DNA of 64,000 nucleotides. Source: Pseudomonas fluorescens. GTDB taxonomy: Bacteria; Pseudomonadota; Gammaproteobacteria; Pseudomonadales; Pseudomonadaceae. Each line of letters starts with the position of its first letter. The first letter of the stretch is position 1. A model generated the notes under the pieces. The model was not told the origin of the DNA, did no database searches, and was given only the letters and a program-made list of their open reading frames with translations. Of the stretch, positions 35,998-45,273 are shown in pieces. The translations under genes and the position numbers were made by a program. Where the stretch lies: positions 3,904,501 to 3,968,500 of the forward strand of contig NZ_CP012830.1 in assembly GCF_001307155.1 (NCBI RefSeq), given 5' to 3'.

Positions 35998-37147
35998 GAG
36001 AACCCCCAGCGTCGGCCAGTTGTACGGAATCACCTTCGCGCAACGCATCCGGCGGGTTGTCGACGACGCGGTCGGCAGGCTTCAAGCCCTGATCGATGAC
36101 CAGGCGCTCGCCCAGGTCCAGGCCGATATGAATCTCGCGCAGGTGCACATGGTTATCCGGGTCGAGTACTGCCACTTGAGTGCCCTGGGCGCGGAAGATC
36201 AGCGAGCTGGCGGGAATGCTCACGCCATGGGTGTCGGCCGGAATCTGCAGAGTGGCTTCGGCATAATCGCCGGGCAGCAACGCCCCGTCCGGATTGTCGG
36301 CGACAAACTGTGCAAGCAAGGTCCCGGAGCGGCGGTCGACGGCGGTGGAGTCACCGATCAGCCTGGCGCTGAAGTGCTGGCCGGGGTGTTCCGGCACAAT
36401 CAATTCGGCTTGCATGCCGGGACGGATCACGCTGGCGTAGTTCTGCGGCACCGGCACATAGAGGCGCAGCTGATGGGTGTCGGCGATGTCGAACAGCTCC
36501 GGATCGCTGTCGCTGTCAGCCTTGATCAACTGGCCGATGTCAGTGTTGCGAGCGGTGATGGTCCCGGCGAACGGAGCGCGAATGGTTTTGTAGTCTTCCA
36601 GCGCCGAGAGCCGGGCGTAATCGGCGGCGGCCGCCTGGGCGTTGGCCTTGGCCGCTGCGGCGTTGGAGCGTTTTTCGTCGGCTTCCTGACGCGACACCGA
36701 ATGCGTCGCCAGCAGGTTTTGCCAGCGGGTCGCGGTGGTTTCGGCAAGGCGTGCGTTGGCTTGCTCCTGGATCAGCCGCGCATGGGTCTGTGCGACTTGT
36801 TGATCAAGGTCCGGGCTGTCGATTTCGCCGAGGATCTGCCCGGCTTTGACCGGAGTGCCAATGTCGGTTTTCCAGTCCTTGAGGTAGCCGCTGACCCGGG
36901 CATGAATCGGTGCCTTGCTCCAGGCTTCCAGATGCGCCGGCAGACGCAGGCTGTCGCCATGCACGTTCTGTTGCGGCTGGAACACGCTGACCAAGGGCAT
37001 GGCCGCAGTTTCGGTCCAGGCGGCAACGGCTTTTTCATGGCGGGTGCGGGCAGCCAGGCCGTTGGTGACCAGCAGCGCGGCCAGAGTCAGGCCTCCGATA
37101 CCCGCCAGCATCAGGCGTTTGCGCGAAGGTTTTTGATCAGGCGACAT
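35981..37147 (-). CDS. RND efflux periplasmic adaptor (HlyD/MFP family), 388 aa
   Basis: An N-terminal membrane anchor is followed by VFQPQQNVHGDSLRLPAHLEA, lipoyl half-motifs around VSGYLKDWKTDIGTPVKAGQILGEID and APFAGTITARNTDIGQLI, with a coiled-coil hairpin between. The ATG at 37147 (MSPDQKP) overlaps the permease stop by 11 bases. Works with the permease upstream and the channel downstream. Confidence 0.93.
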   Translation of the reverse strand: MSPDQKPSRKRLMLAGIGGLTLAALLVTNGLAARTRHEKAVAAWTETAAMPLVSVFQPQQNVHGDSLRLPAHLEAWSKAPIHARVSGYLKDWKTDIGTPVKAGQILGEIDSPDLDQQVAQTHARLIQEQANARLAETTATRWQNLLATHSVSRQEADEKRSNAAAAKANAQAAAADYARLSALEDYKTIRAPFAGTITARNTDIGQLIKADSDSDPELFDIADTHQLRLYVPVPQNYASVIRPGMQAELIVPEHPGQHFSARLIGDSTAVDRRSGTLLAQFVADNPDGALLPGDYAEATLQIPADTHGVSIPASSLIFRAQGTQVAVLDPDNHVHLREIHIGLDLGERLVIDQGLKPADRVVDNPPDALREGDSVQLADAGGSHAPKA

Positions 37148-40100
37148 GAGAGCTTTCTCCAGCAAGGTTTTCTTCAGCATTAGCGCGAGATTGACGTCCG
37201 TGGACCAGGCTGAACACCACCGGAACGAACAGTAGAGTGGCAGTGGTCGCGAGGATCAGGCCGCCGATGACGGCGCGGCCCAGTGGCGCGTTCTGTTCTT
37301 CGGACAGGGCTAGCGGCAGCATGCCGATGATCATCGCCAGGGCCGTCATGCACACCGGGCGAAAGCGCGTGTAGCCGCCTTCCAGCGCCGCCTTGAGGGC
37401 ATCGCCGTGTTCCGCCAGGCGTTCGCGACAGAAGCTGACGACCAGAATCGAGTTAGCGGTAGCCACCCCCATGCAAAGGATTGCCCCGGTCAGTGCCGGC
37501 ACCGATAACGAGGTGCCACTGAGAAAGAGCATCCAGACAATCCCGGCGAGCGCCGCGGGCAGGGCGGTGATGATCACGAACGGATCGACCCAGGACTGAA
37601 AGTTGACCACGATCAGCAGATAAATCAGCACCACCGCACCCAGCAAGCCGAAGCTCAGCCCACTGAAGGCTTCATGCAGCGCGTCGATCTGCCCGTGCAG
37701 GCTGATCACCGAACCCTTGGGTCGCAAGGAGGCGGTGTCATCCAAAACTTTCTGGATGTCCTTGGCCACACCGCCGAGGTCACGGCCCTGCACGTTGGCG
37801 TACAGATCCAGGGTCGGCATGACGTTGTAGTGGCTGACGACCGCCTCGCTCTGCACCCGGGAAATGCTCGCCAGGCCGCCGAGGATCTGCGAGCGACCGT
37901 CACTGCCGGTGACCGGCAAGGCTTCCAGCGATGGCAGGCTGTCCAGGCGATATTGCGGGGTGGCCGCGACCACTCCATACGACACGCCGTTGGCCGGGTT
38001 TAGCCAGAAGGTCGGCGCAACCTGGGAGCTGCCGGCCAGCGAGGCGACCATGCTGTTGGTCACGTCACGTTCGGTGATGCCCAGGCCATTGGCCCGCAGT
38101 CGGTCGACCTTGACTTGCAGTGACGGATAACCGGTGGACTGCTGGATTCGCAGGTCGGCAATACCGGCCACATGTTGCAGGCGTCGCTCCAGTTCCACCG
38201 CATAGGCCCGGTTGGCATCGCTATTGGGGCCGGAGATTTTCACGTCCAGCGGCGCCGGTGCGCCGAAGTTGAGGATCTGGCTGCTGATATCCGCCGGCAG
38301 AAAAGCGAAATGGCTGCCGGGGAAGCTTTCGGGCAAGGCCTCGCGCAGCCGCTTCACGTAGTCGGCGGTGGGGCTGTGTTCCGTTTTGAGGGTTACTTGA
38401 ATGTCACCGTCCTGGGGACCGATGGTGCCGCTGTTGCTGTAGGCCATGTCGATGCCGCTCAGCGGGATACCGATATTGTCGACGATCGTGTCCAGTTGCT
38501 CGGCCGGAATGATCTCGCGAATGCGTGCTTCGATCCGGTCGAAGGCCGCAGCGCTTTCCTCGATCCGCGTGCCCAGCGGCAAGCGCACATGCAAGGACAG
38601 TGCACCGGCGTCGGTGGCCGGGAAAAAGTCCTGGCCCAGGCTCGGTAGCAGCGCAAAGGAAGCCAGGACACAGGCCAGAAACCCCAGCAGGAATCGCTTG
38701 CGGTATTCCAGAGCCAGTTCCAGCAGTCCGTAGTAGGTGTCCCGCAGGTTGGAAAATCGCTGTTCGAACCCCTGCTGGAAATTCAGCAGCGCTTGCAGCA
38801 ACGGATGCCGAGGCGTGTGGTGATGTTCGCCCTCATGATGATTGATGAATTCATCTTCCGGGTGATGCCCCGGACCTTGCTCGGGCACGTGGGGTTTGAG
38901 CAGGAACATCGCCAGGGTCGGCACCAGCGTTCGCGAGAGGATGAACGAACTGGCCATGGCGAAGATCACCGCGAGGGCCATCGGCCGGAACAGGTATCCG
39001 GCGATGCCCTGCAGCAGGAACATCGGCACGAACACGATGCAGATACACAGCAGCGACACGAAGGCCGGACCGACAATCTGTTTCGCACCGTCGAGGATCG
39101 CGGTCTTCACCGCCTTGCCTTGTTCCAGATGCCAGTTGATGTTCTCGATGGTCACCGTGGCATCGTCCACCAGAATCCCCACCGCCAACGCCAGCCCTCC
39201 AAGGGTCATGACGTTCAGGGTCTGGCCACTGGCGGCCAGCAGGGCGATGGCCGACAGTACCGCCAGCGGAATCGAGGCAGCGATGATCAGGGTCGAACGC
39301 CAGCTGCCGAGAAACAGCAGAATCATCGCGCTGGTCAGCAAGGCGGCGATGATGCCTTCCCGGGCTACGCTGCCCACCGACTGTTTGACGAACACTGAAG
39401 CGTCGCCCAGCAACGAGGTCTTGAGCGATGGCGGCAGGGTTTCATTGATGCGCGGCAGCATCTGGCGAATGCCGTCGATGATCGACAGGGTGGAGATGTT
39501 GCCGTTCTTCAAGGCTGGCATCAGCACGGCGCGTCGGCCGTCGACTCGCACGATATTGGTCTGTGGCGGTGAGCCGTCACGCACGTGGGCCACCTGGCCG
39601 ATGGTGATCAGCGCGCCGTCGACCGTCTTGATCGGCAGGTCGTTGAGTTCGTCGATGGCTTGCGGGCTGTTGTTCAGCAGCACTGTGTATTCGTTGGGGC
39701 CGAGCTTGGCGGTGCCCACCGGGATTATCTGGTTTTGAGCCGCCAACGCGTTACCCACGTCCTGGGCCGAGAGCCCCTTGGCGGCCAACGCCTGAGGGTC
39801 GAGGTCGAGGGTGATCTGGCGCTGTTTGCCGCCCATCGGGGTGGGGATCGCCAAGCCCGGGACCGAAGTCAGTGGCAGGCGGATACTGTTCTGCACCAGG
39901 TCGCGAATTTTCGCTTCCGACAGGGTCGGGCTGGAGAACGCCATCTGCAGGATTGGCACCGTGGAGGCGCTGTAGTTCAGGACCAGTGGCGGGGTAATCC
40001 CCGGGGGCATCTGTTTCAAGACTGTCTGTGACACCGCCGTAACCTGGGCATTGGCGGTACGAATATCGACGCCTGGCTGGAAGAAAATCTTGACGATGCC

Positions 40101-40370
40101 CATGCCCGGCAGCGATTGCGACTCGATATGTTCGATGTCGTTGACCGTGGTGCTCAGGGAGCGCTCATAGGTATAGATCACCCGTCCGGCCATATCCTGC
40201 GGGGCCAGTCCGTTGTATTGCCAGACCACTGCAATCACCGGAATGCCGATGTCAGGGAAGACATCGGTCGGTGTGCGCAGCGCCGCCATGGGCCCGATGA
40301 TGCAGATGAAAATTGCCAGCACGATAAACGTGTAGGGCTTTAGCAGTGCAGTCTTTACCAGCCCGAGCAT
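37137..40370 (-). CDS. RND family efflux permease, 1077 aa
   Basis: Twelve membrane segments with two large periplasmic loops. The proton-relay pair is Asp-Asp in GILVDDATVTIEN of segment 4. The ATG at 40370 follows a TGA of no gene and has GGAGG about 10 bases before it. Between segments 6 and 7 (about residues 501-518), on the cytoplasmic side, there is a His- and acid-rich insert (HHPEDEFINHHEGEHHHT) that is unusual. Substrate may be a drug or a metal; the sequence does not decide. First gene of the permease-adaptor-channel operon. Confidence 0.93.
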   Translation of the reverse strand: MLGLVKTALLKPYTFIVLAIFICIIGPMAALRTPTDVFPDIGIPVIAVVWQYNGLAPQDMAGRVIYTYERSLSTTVNDIEHIESQSLPGMGIVKIFFQPGVDIRTANAQVTAVSQTVLKQMPPGITPPLVLNYSASTVPILQMAFSSPTLSEAKIRDLVQNSIRLPLTSVPGLAIPTPMGGKQRQITLDLDPQALAAKGLSAQDVGNALAAQNQIIPVGTAKLGPNEYTVLLNNSPQAIDELNDLPIKTVDGALITIGQVAHVRDGSPPQTNIVRVDGRRAVLMPALKNGNISTLSIIDGIRQMLPRINETLPPSLKTSLLGDASVFVKQSVGSVAREGIIAALLTSAMILLFLGSWRSTLIIAASIPLAVLSAIALLAASGQTLNVMTLGGLALAVGILVDDATVTIENINWHLEQGKAVKTAILDGAKQIVGPAFVSLLCICIVFVPMFLLQGIAGYLFRPMALAVIFAMASSFILSRTLVPTLAMFLLKPHVPEQGPGHHPEDEFINHHEGEHHHTPRHPLLQALLNFQQGFEQRFSNLRDTYYGLLELALEYRKRFLLGFLACVLASFALLPSLGQDFFPATDAGALSLHVRLPLGTRIEESAAAFDRIEARIREIIPAEQLDTIVDNIGIPLSGIDMAYSNSGTIGPQDGDIQVTLKTEHSPTADYVKRLREALPESFPGSHFAFLPADISSQILNFGAPAPLDVKISGPNSDANRAYAVELERRLQHVAGIADLRIQQSTGYPSLQVKVDRLRANGLGITERDVTNSMVASLAGSSQVAPTFWLNPANGVSYGVVAATPQYRLDSLPSLEALPVTGSDGRSQILGGLASISRVQSEAVVSHYNVMPTLDLYANVQGRDLGGVAKDIQKVLDDTASLRPKGSVISLHGQIDALHEAFSGLSFGLLGAVVLIYLLIVVNFQSWVDPFVIITALPAALAGIVWMLFLSGTSLSVPALTGAILCMGVATANSILVVSFCRERLAEHGDALKAALEGGYTRFRPVCMTALAMIIGMLPLALSEEQNAPLGRAVIGGLILATTATLLFVPVVFSLVHGRQSRANAEENLAGESSHVA

Positions 40371-40595
40371 GCCGTAAACCTCCGAGGAGTTGAGTTGCAA
40401 TCCTCGGCAGTCTTGCGGTTGCAAACTAACAATTTGCCTTCATCGGGATGAAGAAATTTTTACCGATTTCCTGAAAATCCTTTCACCTGGATTCATTTGT
40501 CTGCACCTGCCTGTCTCGTCACTCTGATGCTCAAGCCGATGGGCTGCTTTCAACCCTGACGACGACATCGGCTGTCATTTGCGAGGTTTTTTTCA
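40371..40595. promoter_or_regulatory. Divergent promoter region of the RND operon and the lipoprotein pair
   Basis: No gene. A perfect inverted repeat CTTCATC GG GATGAAG lies at 40438-40453 and could be an operator for the efflux operon. AT-rich spacer 40455-40500 follows. Confidence 0.55.
40438..40453. promoter_or_regulatory. Inverted repeat CTTCATC-GG-GATGAAG, candidate operator
   Basis: Seven-base perfect arms with a two-base spacer, 68 bases upstream of the permease start. The same ATGAA/TTCAT half-sites recur in a palindrome upstream of the nearby two-component system (43672-43684), so a common binding protein is plausible. Confidence 0.5.
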
Positions 40596-41000
40596 ATGAC
40601 ATTCAAACCCCTGTTACTGATTCCAGGTCTTGGCCTGGCCTGCCTGTTGTCTGCCTGTGCGGGGCCGGTCCCCAAGTCCGATCCGAGCGATGCCTGGATT
40701 GCTCTGCAACAAGCCTCGAGCAGCAGTTTGCTGGCGGATCGAGTCGATGGCCGGCGAGTCGACGATGGTCGCTATTTCGAGGTCAAGCCTGGCGCTCATC
40801 GTCTGCAGATGACGCTGCTGACCGGGGCAGATGGCAACTCGGTTGAGCCCACTTGCATGGGGCATCTTCAATACAGCGGCTTTCAGGCAGGTGAGCATTA
40901 CCAGATAAATACGTCGAGCGAGGGGCAGTCCGCCAGCGCCCGCCTGGTCGATTCCCACGGCAAGCAAGTCGCGCAAAGCGACCGCTTCAAGTGTTTGTAG
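40596..41000 (+). CDS. Small lipoprotein, 134 aa (tandem paralogue A)
   Basis: Signal peptide with lipobox LSACAGP, then about 115 residues including SLLADRVDGRRVDDGRYFEV and PGAHRLQMTL. It is clearly related to the next gene (LAERVDGKRIDDGRFFEV, PGAHDLAVTL), so the pair arose by duplication. Both carry conserved Cys near residues 87 and 132. Function unknown; envelope-located by the lipobox. Confidence 0.88.
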   Translation: MTFKPLLLIPGLGLACLLSACAGPVPKSDPSDAWIALQQASSSSLLADRVDGRRVDDGRYFEVKPGAHRLQMTLLTGADGNSVEPTCMGHLQYSGFQAGEHYQINTSSEGQSASARLVDSHGKQVAQSDRFKCL

Positions 41001-41077
41001 GCCGGCTTTCCAACGATTGCTGATTGACCTTCAGGCATGCCGGGGTCTGTGTTTTTTACATGAGAGAGAGTCATTCG

Positions 41078-41488
41078 ATGACACTTAAACAACTGCTGCT
41101 GATTCCTGGCCTGAGCGTGGCCTGTCTGTTGTCCGCCTGTGCCGGTCCGATGCCAAAACCTGATCCGGGCATGGCCTGGATCGGGCTTCGGGATGAGGCG
41201 CCCAATGACATGCTGGCAGAACGGGTGGATGGCAAACGTATCGATGACGGACGCTTTTTCGAAGTGACCCCAGGTGCTCATGATCTGGCCGTGACGCTGT
41301 TCGAGATCCCGAGTGGTGACTCGAACCAGCAGGACTGCCAAGGCGAGGTCCGCTACAACCAATTCAAGGCGGGCGAACACTACACACTGGTGGAGTCGAG
41401 CCTGGGGCAGGAAGTCAGTGCACGTCTGGAGGACTCCCACGGTCAGCAAGTCGCGCAGACTGGCGACTTTAGATGCATGCCGGGGTAA
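41078..41488 (+). CDS. Small lipoprotein, 136 aa (tandem paralogue B)
   Basis: Paralogue of 40596-41000, with the same lipobox LSACAGP and the same motif order and two C-terminal Cys (QDCQGE and FRCMPG). The ATG at 41078 (MTLKQLLLIPG) aligns with the start of paralogue A; an in-frame start at 41024 would add 18 residues before the signal. GAGAGAG precedes the ATG. Confidence 0.88.
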   Translation: MTLKQLLLIPGLSVACLLSACAGPMPKPDPGMAWIGLRDEAPNDMLAERVDGKRIDDGRFFEVTPGAHDLAVTLFEIPSGDSNQQDCQGEVRYNQFKAGEHYTLVESSLGQEVSARLEDSHGQQVAQTGDFRCMPG

Positions 41489-41561
41489 ACCCTTCCAGGG
41501 GGCCGTCGTGCGCTACTGAAACTGGACAGGTCGGCACACTAAGGCTTTGCCCGAACCGGAT

Positions 41562-42941
41562 CTAACCGGAATGACAATCCAGAATCAGCCGCGCGCCTCC
41601 ATGCTCACGGGTTCCGACCTCCAGTCTGAACCCGTGCAGATCGATGATCGCTGCAACAATCGATAGCCCCAGTCCGAAGCCGTTCTGCTGGTGAGTGCTG
41701 TCGCAGCGATAGAACCGCTGAAATACCGCTTCTCGTTCAGCGGGAGGAATTCCCGGGCCGGAGTCCAACACTTCGATCCGTGTGCTGCCGTCATGACTGA
41801 CGGCCTTGAGGATGACCTCACCGCCGTGCGGTGTGAACTTGATCGCATTGCTCAGCAGGTTGGCCAGCGCTTCGAACAGCAATGCCCGGTCGCCGTCCAG
41901 GGATGGCAGCGATTGCGGTAGCTGCAACAGCAGGGTGAGTTGGCGCTCCTCGGCAAGCGGCGAATAGAAGTCATGAACCTCCTTCAACAACGTCATTGGA
42001 TCGAACTGGATGAACGCGGAGCGACGCTGATGATCTTCCAGTTCAGAGATGCGCAGCAGGCCGCGAAAACGCGCCATCAACGTATCGGCTTCGGCAATGA
42101 CCTTGTTCATTTGCAAGGCCTGCGGCGAACCCTCACTGGCCTGTTGTTGAATACGGTAGAGCTGTGTCCGTATATGGGTGAGGGGTGTGCGCAAGTCATG
42201 CGCAATGTTGTCGCAAGTACCTTTGACTTCATTCAGCAACCGCTCGATGCGTTCCAGCATGGCATTGGCGATAGCCGCGAGCATATCCAGTTCGTCGCGT
42301 CGATCCGACAGCGGCAGGCGCTGGGTCAGTTTGCCGGCGACAATGGATTGCGCACTGGCCTGAATCGCTCGAATCCGCAGCAGTGGGCGGCGGCGCAACA
42401 GTTGCCAGGCAGCGATACCGGGAATGATGGTCAAGGAAATACCCCAGAGCAGCGCATGCCAAATGATCAGGGTGACGGCGAGTAACGAACCGTTATCCCG
42501 AACCAGAACCAGCCAGCGGTCATTCTGGATGTGGGTCGCGATGGCATAACAACTGGACTGCGGCAGCGCCGGATCGTCGGAATCTACGCAGCTGTTCAAC
42601 TCGTGAATCCGGCCGTCCAGCGGCAGTTGTGCAGGGATTTTCCGGATCGCTCCGTTCAGCGGTTTTTTTTGCCTGTCGAATACCCCAAAGGCATCCACGT
42701 TCGGCATATCGAACTGCATGCTGGTGGTCAGCGCTTCGATCAGCTGATCGCCTTGAAAGCGCGAGAGCAGGTGCTGGCGCTGCATCAACGAGTGTTTGGC
42801 CAGACGGTTCATGTAGCCGGAAACTTCGTAATAGAGCCCGCCCATCAGGACACCGCTCCAGATCACGAACAACGTACTGTAGAGCACCAGCAAGCGACTG
42901 GTCGAAGAGCTCCAGCCTTTAGAGGGGTTCAGCAATGACAT
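41562..42941 (-). CDS. Two-component sensor histidine kinase, 459 aa
   Basis: Two membrane segments (about 17-38 and 152-180) bound a periplasmic loop of about 115 residues with a Cys pair (NSCVDSD and QSSCYA). HAMP follows, then the HisKA box CDNIAHDLRTPLTHIR with His248, and the HATPase motifs NLLSNAIKFT, DSGPGIP and GFGLGLSIV. The gene overlaps that of the response regulator by 23 bases. Signals may be sensed in the periplasm. Confidence 0.93.
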   Translation of the reverse strand: MSLLNPSKGWSSSTSRLLVLYSTLFVIWSGVLMGGLYYEVSGYMNRLAKHSLMQRQHLLSRFQGDQLIEALTTSMQFDMPNVDAFGVFDRQKKPLNGAIRKIPAQLPLDGRIHELNSCVDSDDPALPQSSCYAIATHIQNDRWLVLVRDNGSLLAVTLIIWHALLWGISLTIIPGIAAWQLLRRRPLLRIRAIQASAQSIVAGKLTQRLPLSDRRDELDMLAAIANAMLERIERLLNEVKGTCDNIAHDLRTPLTHIRTQLYRIQQQASEGSPQALQMNKVIAEADTLMARFRGLLRISELEDHQRRSAFIQFDPMTLLKEVHDFYSPLAEERQLTLLLQLPQSLPSLDGDRALLFEALANLLSNAIKFTPHGGEVILKAVSHDGSTRIEVLDSGPGIPPAEREAVFQRFYRCDSTHQQNGFGLGLSIVAAIIDLHGFRLEVGTREHGGARLILDCHSG

Positions 42942-43602
42942 AGCCCGAGCCTCGCATCGTCCGGATCAAGGGCGTCAGGCCGGGAGGATCGATCTTCTTG
43001 CGCAGGCGCCCGATATGCACGTCGATCAGGTTGGTTCCCGGGTCGAAGTGATAACCCCATACTTCTTCGAAAATCATCATCCGCGAGAGAACTTGTCCCG
43101 GATTGCGCATCATGAATTCGAGCAGTTTGTACTCGGTAGGCAGCAGACTCAGCGGCTGACCGGCACGATTGGCTTCGTGGCTGATCAGATTGAGTTCCAG
43201 GTCGGCGACTTTGAGGGTGGTTTCGAACTTTCCGACCGGGCTTTTACGCCGTAGCAGCACTTCGACACGCGCTGCCATCTCATCGGTGGCGAACGGCTTG
43301 GACAGGTAATCGTCGCCACCTGCGCGCAGGCCGCGTACGCGTTCGTCAATATCGGAGAGGGCACTGATCATCAGAATCGGCGTCACCACGCCGATGGCAC
43401 GCAGCGTGGTGACAATGGCCAGGCCATCAAGCTCGGGGAGCATGCGGTCGAGCGTGATCAGGTCGTAATTGCCACTGACGGCACTCACCAGGCCTTCACG
43501 GCCATTGTCCACCCAATCCACTTCAAATCCGTGGCTTTGCAACTCGGTTGCAATTTCCCTGGCCGTCACGGCATCGTCTTCTATCGTCAAAATACGGGAC
43601 AT
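42919..43602 (-). CDS. OmpR-family response regulator, 227 aa
   Basis: Receiver domain with Asp9-Asp10, the phosphorylation site Asp52 (LITLDRMLP) and Lys102 (SKPF), then a winged helix DNA-binding domain with RMMIFEEVWGYHF and the recognition VHIGRLRKKID. First gene of the two-component operon. A palindrome ATGAAAGTTTCAT lies about 70 bases upstream and may be its own operator. Confidence 0.95.
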   Translation of the reverse strand: MSRILTIEDDAVTAREIATELQSHGFEVDWVDNGREGLVSAVSGNYDLITLDRMLPELDGLAIVTTLRAIGVVTPILMISALSDIDERVRGLRAGGDDYLSKPFATDEMAARVEVLLRRKSPVGKFETTLKVADLELNLISHEANRAGQPLSLLPTEYKLLEFMMRNPGQVLSRMMIFEEVWGYHFDPGTNLIDVHIGRLRKKIDPPGLTPLIRTMRGSGYVIAEPL

Positions 43603-43671
43603 TTCGGTTACCTAATGAAAAGATCATTACCGGGTGTCCAATTTTGCCAATAAAAGTTGCCAGACTTTCTG

Positions 43672-43684
43672 ATGAAAGTTTCAT
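43672..43684. promoter_or_regulatory. Palindrome ATGAAAGTTTCAT, candidate operator of the two-component operon
   Basis: Perfect 6-1-6 palindrome 70 bases upstream of the regulator ATG. Its half-site ATGAA is shared with the inverted repeat upstream of the RND operon at 40438-40453. Binding is inferred only. Confidence 0.45.
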
Positions 43685-43753
43685 GTTGAATACAAGCAGC
43701 TTGCGGTAGGTACCGAGTTTGAAAAAATCCGATGACGTTCGGGACTTTGCACG

Positions 43754-44128
43754 TCAGTCGTCTTTTTTCATCAACCCGGCCAACGCGGCGAACGGGTTAT
43801 GCGTTGCCTTGGCGATTTTCGGCGTGCTCAGCGAGCCGTCGCCGAAGTACTGCTGGTCGGTGTAGCGCGAGTGTTCGTTGTCGTGGCAGTACAGGCACAG
43901 CAGCTCCCAGTTGGAGCCGTCCTGCGGGTTATTGTCGTGGTTGTGGTCGCGGTGGTGCACGGTCAGCTCGCTCAGGCGCTTGCCGGAGAACTCGCGAGCA
44001 CAGCGTCCGCAGACGTGCGGGTACATCTTCAGGGCCTTGTCGCGGTAGCCCATTTCACGGTCGCGCTGGGCGTCGGCGAGGATGCGGTCCAGTTTGGCCG
44101 TGTTGGAGGGAGGCGTTGACGAACTCAT
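43754..44128 (-). CDS. yajD: YajD-like HNH nuclease, 124 aa
   Basis: The HNH fold is seen as CGRCAREF, LTVHHRDHNHDNNP (the HH of the active site), N in SNWELLCLYCHDNEH with the second Cys pair, so the zinc site C-x2-C / C-x2-C is whole. Size and order match YajD. DNA target unknown. Confidence 0.93.
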   Translation of the reverse strand: MSSSTPPSNTAKLDRILADAQRDREMGYRDKALKMYPHVCGRCAREFSGKRLSELTVHHRDHNHDNNPQDGSNWELLCLYCHDNEHSRYTDQQYFGDGSLSTPKIAKATHNPFAALAGLMKKDD

Positions 44129-44177
44129 GGGTTCACCTTTGTAAAAAGACTAATGACGGTAATAACGAGAGTTTAGC

Positions 44178-44864
44178 TCAGCCTTTGAGCTTCTCGGCAA
44201 TCCAGATCGTGTGTCGGGTGCCTTTGTTGCCGTGGGCGAAGACTTGCACTTCTTCGGACTTGAAGCCGGCCTTTTTCAATTTGTCGGAAAACTGCCGGTC
44301 AGCGCTGGCCGACCATACGGCGAGCACGCCTTTGTGGCGCAGGGCCTTGGCGCAGGCGCTCAGGCCTCCGGCCGAGTACAGCCAGCTGTTGGCTTTCTGG
44401 GTCAGGCCTTCGGGGCCGTTATCGACGTCGAGCATGATCGCGTCGAAACCTTGCGGCTCGGCCTGCAGGACCTTGGCCACGTCTTCCATGCGGATCACCG
44501 TGCGCGGGTCGAGCAGCGGTCGCCCGGACTTCTCGCCCAACGGCCCGCGGTTCCACTCGACCACCCCCGGCACCAGTTCGGCGACCACCACTTCAGCGGT
44601 CTTGCCCAGGTGCTTGAGCGCCGATGCGAGGGTGAACCCCATGCCGAGACCACCGATCAGCACCCGTGAATTCGGTCGGCCGGCGACCTTGCGGCAAGGA
44701 ATCTCGGCCAAGGCGTCTTCGGAACCGTGCATGCGGGTGTTCATCAATTGTCCGCCGTCACCGCCCTGGATCTTGATGACGAAATCTTCGCCATACTCGA
44801 ACAGGCACAGGGCACCGCCGTTTTCGGGGATCGGGGTGGTGTCGAGCAGAACGAAACGTTTCAT
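44178..44864 (-). CDS. Spermidine-synthase-like protein, 228 aa
   Basis: A Rossmann methyltransferase-like fold as in SpeE: VLIGGLGMGFTLASAL (motif I), VVVAELVPGVVEW (motif II) and AIMLDVDNGPEG (motif IV with Asp). It lacks the N-terminal strand domain of true SpeE, so it may use other acceptors. The family is common in pseudomonads next to yajD. Confidence 0.87.
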   Translation of the reverse strand: MKRFVLLDTTPIPENGGALCLFEYGEDFVIKIQGGDGGQLMNTRMHGSEDALAEIPCRKVAGRPNSRVLIGGLGMGFTLASALKHLGKTAEVVVAELVPGVVEWNRGPLGEKSGRPLLDPRTVIRMEDVAKVLQAEPQGFDAIMLDVDNGPEGLTQKANSWLYSAGGLSACAKALRHKGVLAVWSASADRQFSDKLKKAGFKSEEVQVFAHGNKGTRHTIWIAEKLKG

Positions 44865-44982
44865 GGGGCTCTCTTTAAAGGAGGGAAACTGGCATCAGGG
44901 AGGAGAAACCGGCATTGAGAAGGGCAATCTTGCGCGGTTGGGAGTAGCCTTAAGGCAACAAGCAAGGGCAACGGAGCCATTG

Positions 44983-45273
44983 ATGAAGTGCACCATTCTA
45001 ACGGTCATTGTGTTGGCCGCGCTCTCGATAAGTGCAGCGCAGGCGCAAGAGTTGCAAACGGTCCCTGTTGCACCGTCAGCGGCCCCCGGTTCACCCGGCA
45101 CCGCAACCCCTACGCCATACCCGCAGATTACCCCGACCACTGTACCCAAGGTCGGCAGCAGTAGCGGCGGTGAACCGTTGTTGCCACCGATCGAAATGCC
45201 CAACCCGCCCAAGGACCAGACCTTGCCGGGGCTTGAGCAGATTCAGCAAAAAAACAAATCTCCCGGCGGTTAA
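44983..45273 (+). CDS. Small secreted Pro-rich protein, 96 aa
   Basis: Signal peptide MKCTILTVIVLAALSISAAQAQE with an AQA cut site, followed by a Pro/Thr/Ser-rich, low-complexity chain (PTPYPQITPTTVP, EPLLPPIEMPNPPKDQTLPG). GGAG lies 8 bases before the ATG. Probably unstructured in the periplasm; no family recognised. Confidence 0.75.
   Translation: MKCTILTVIVLAALSISAAQAQELQTVPVAPSAAPGSPGTATPTPYPQITPTTVPKVGSSSGGEPLLPPIEMPNPPKDQTLPGLEQIQQKNKSPGG

Noticed and set aside
43732..44980. Long plus-strand frame leading into the 96-aa secreted protein
   Set aside because: Only the last part (from the ATG at 44983) has a signal peptide and ribosome site; the rest is antisense to yajD and the spermidine-synthase-like gene.
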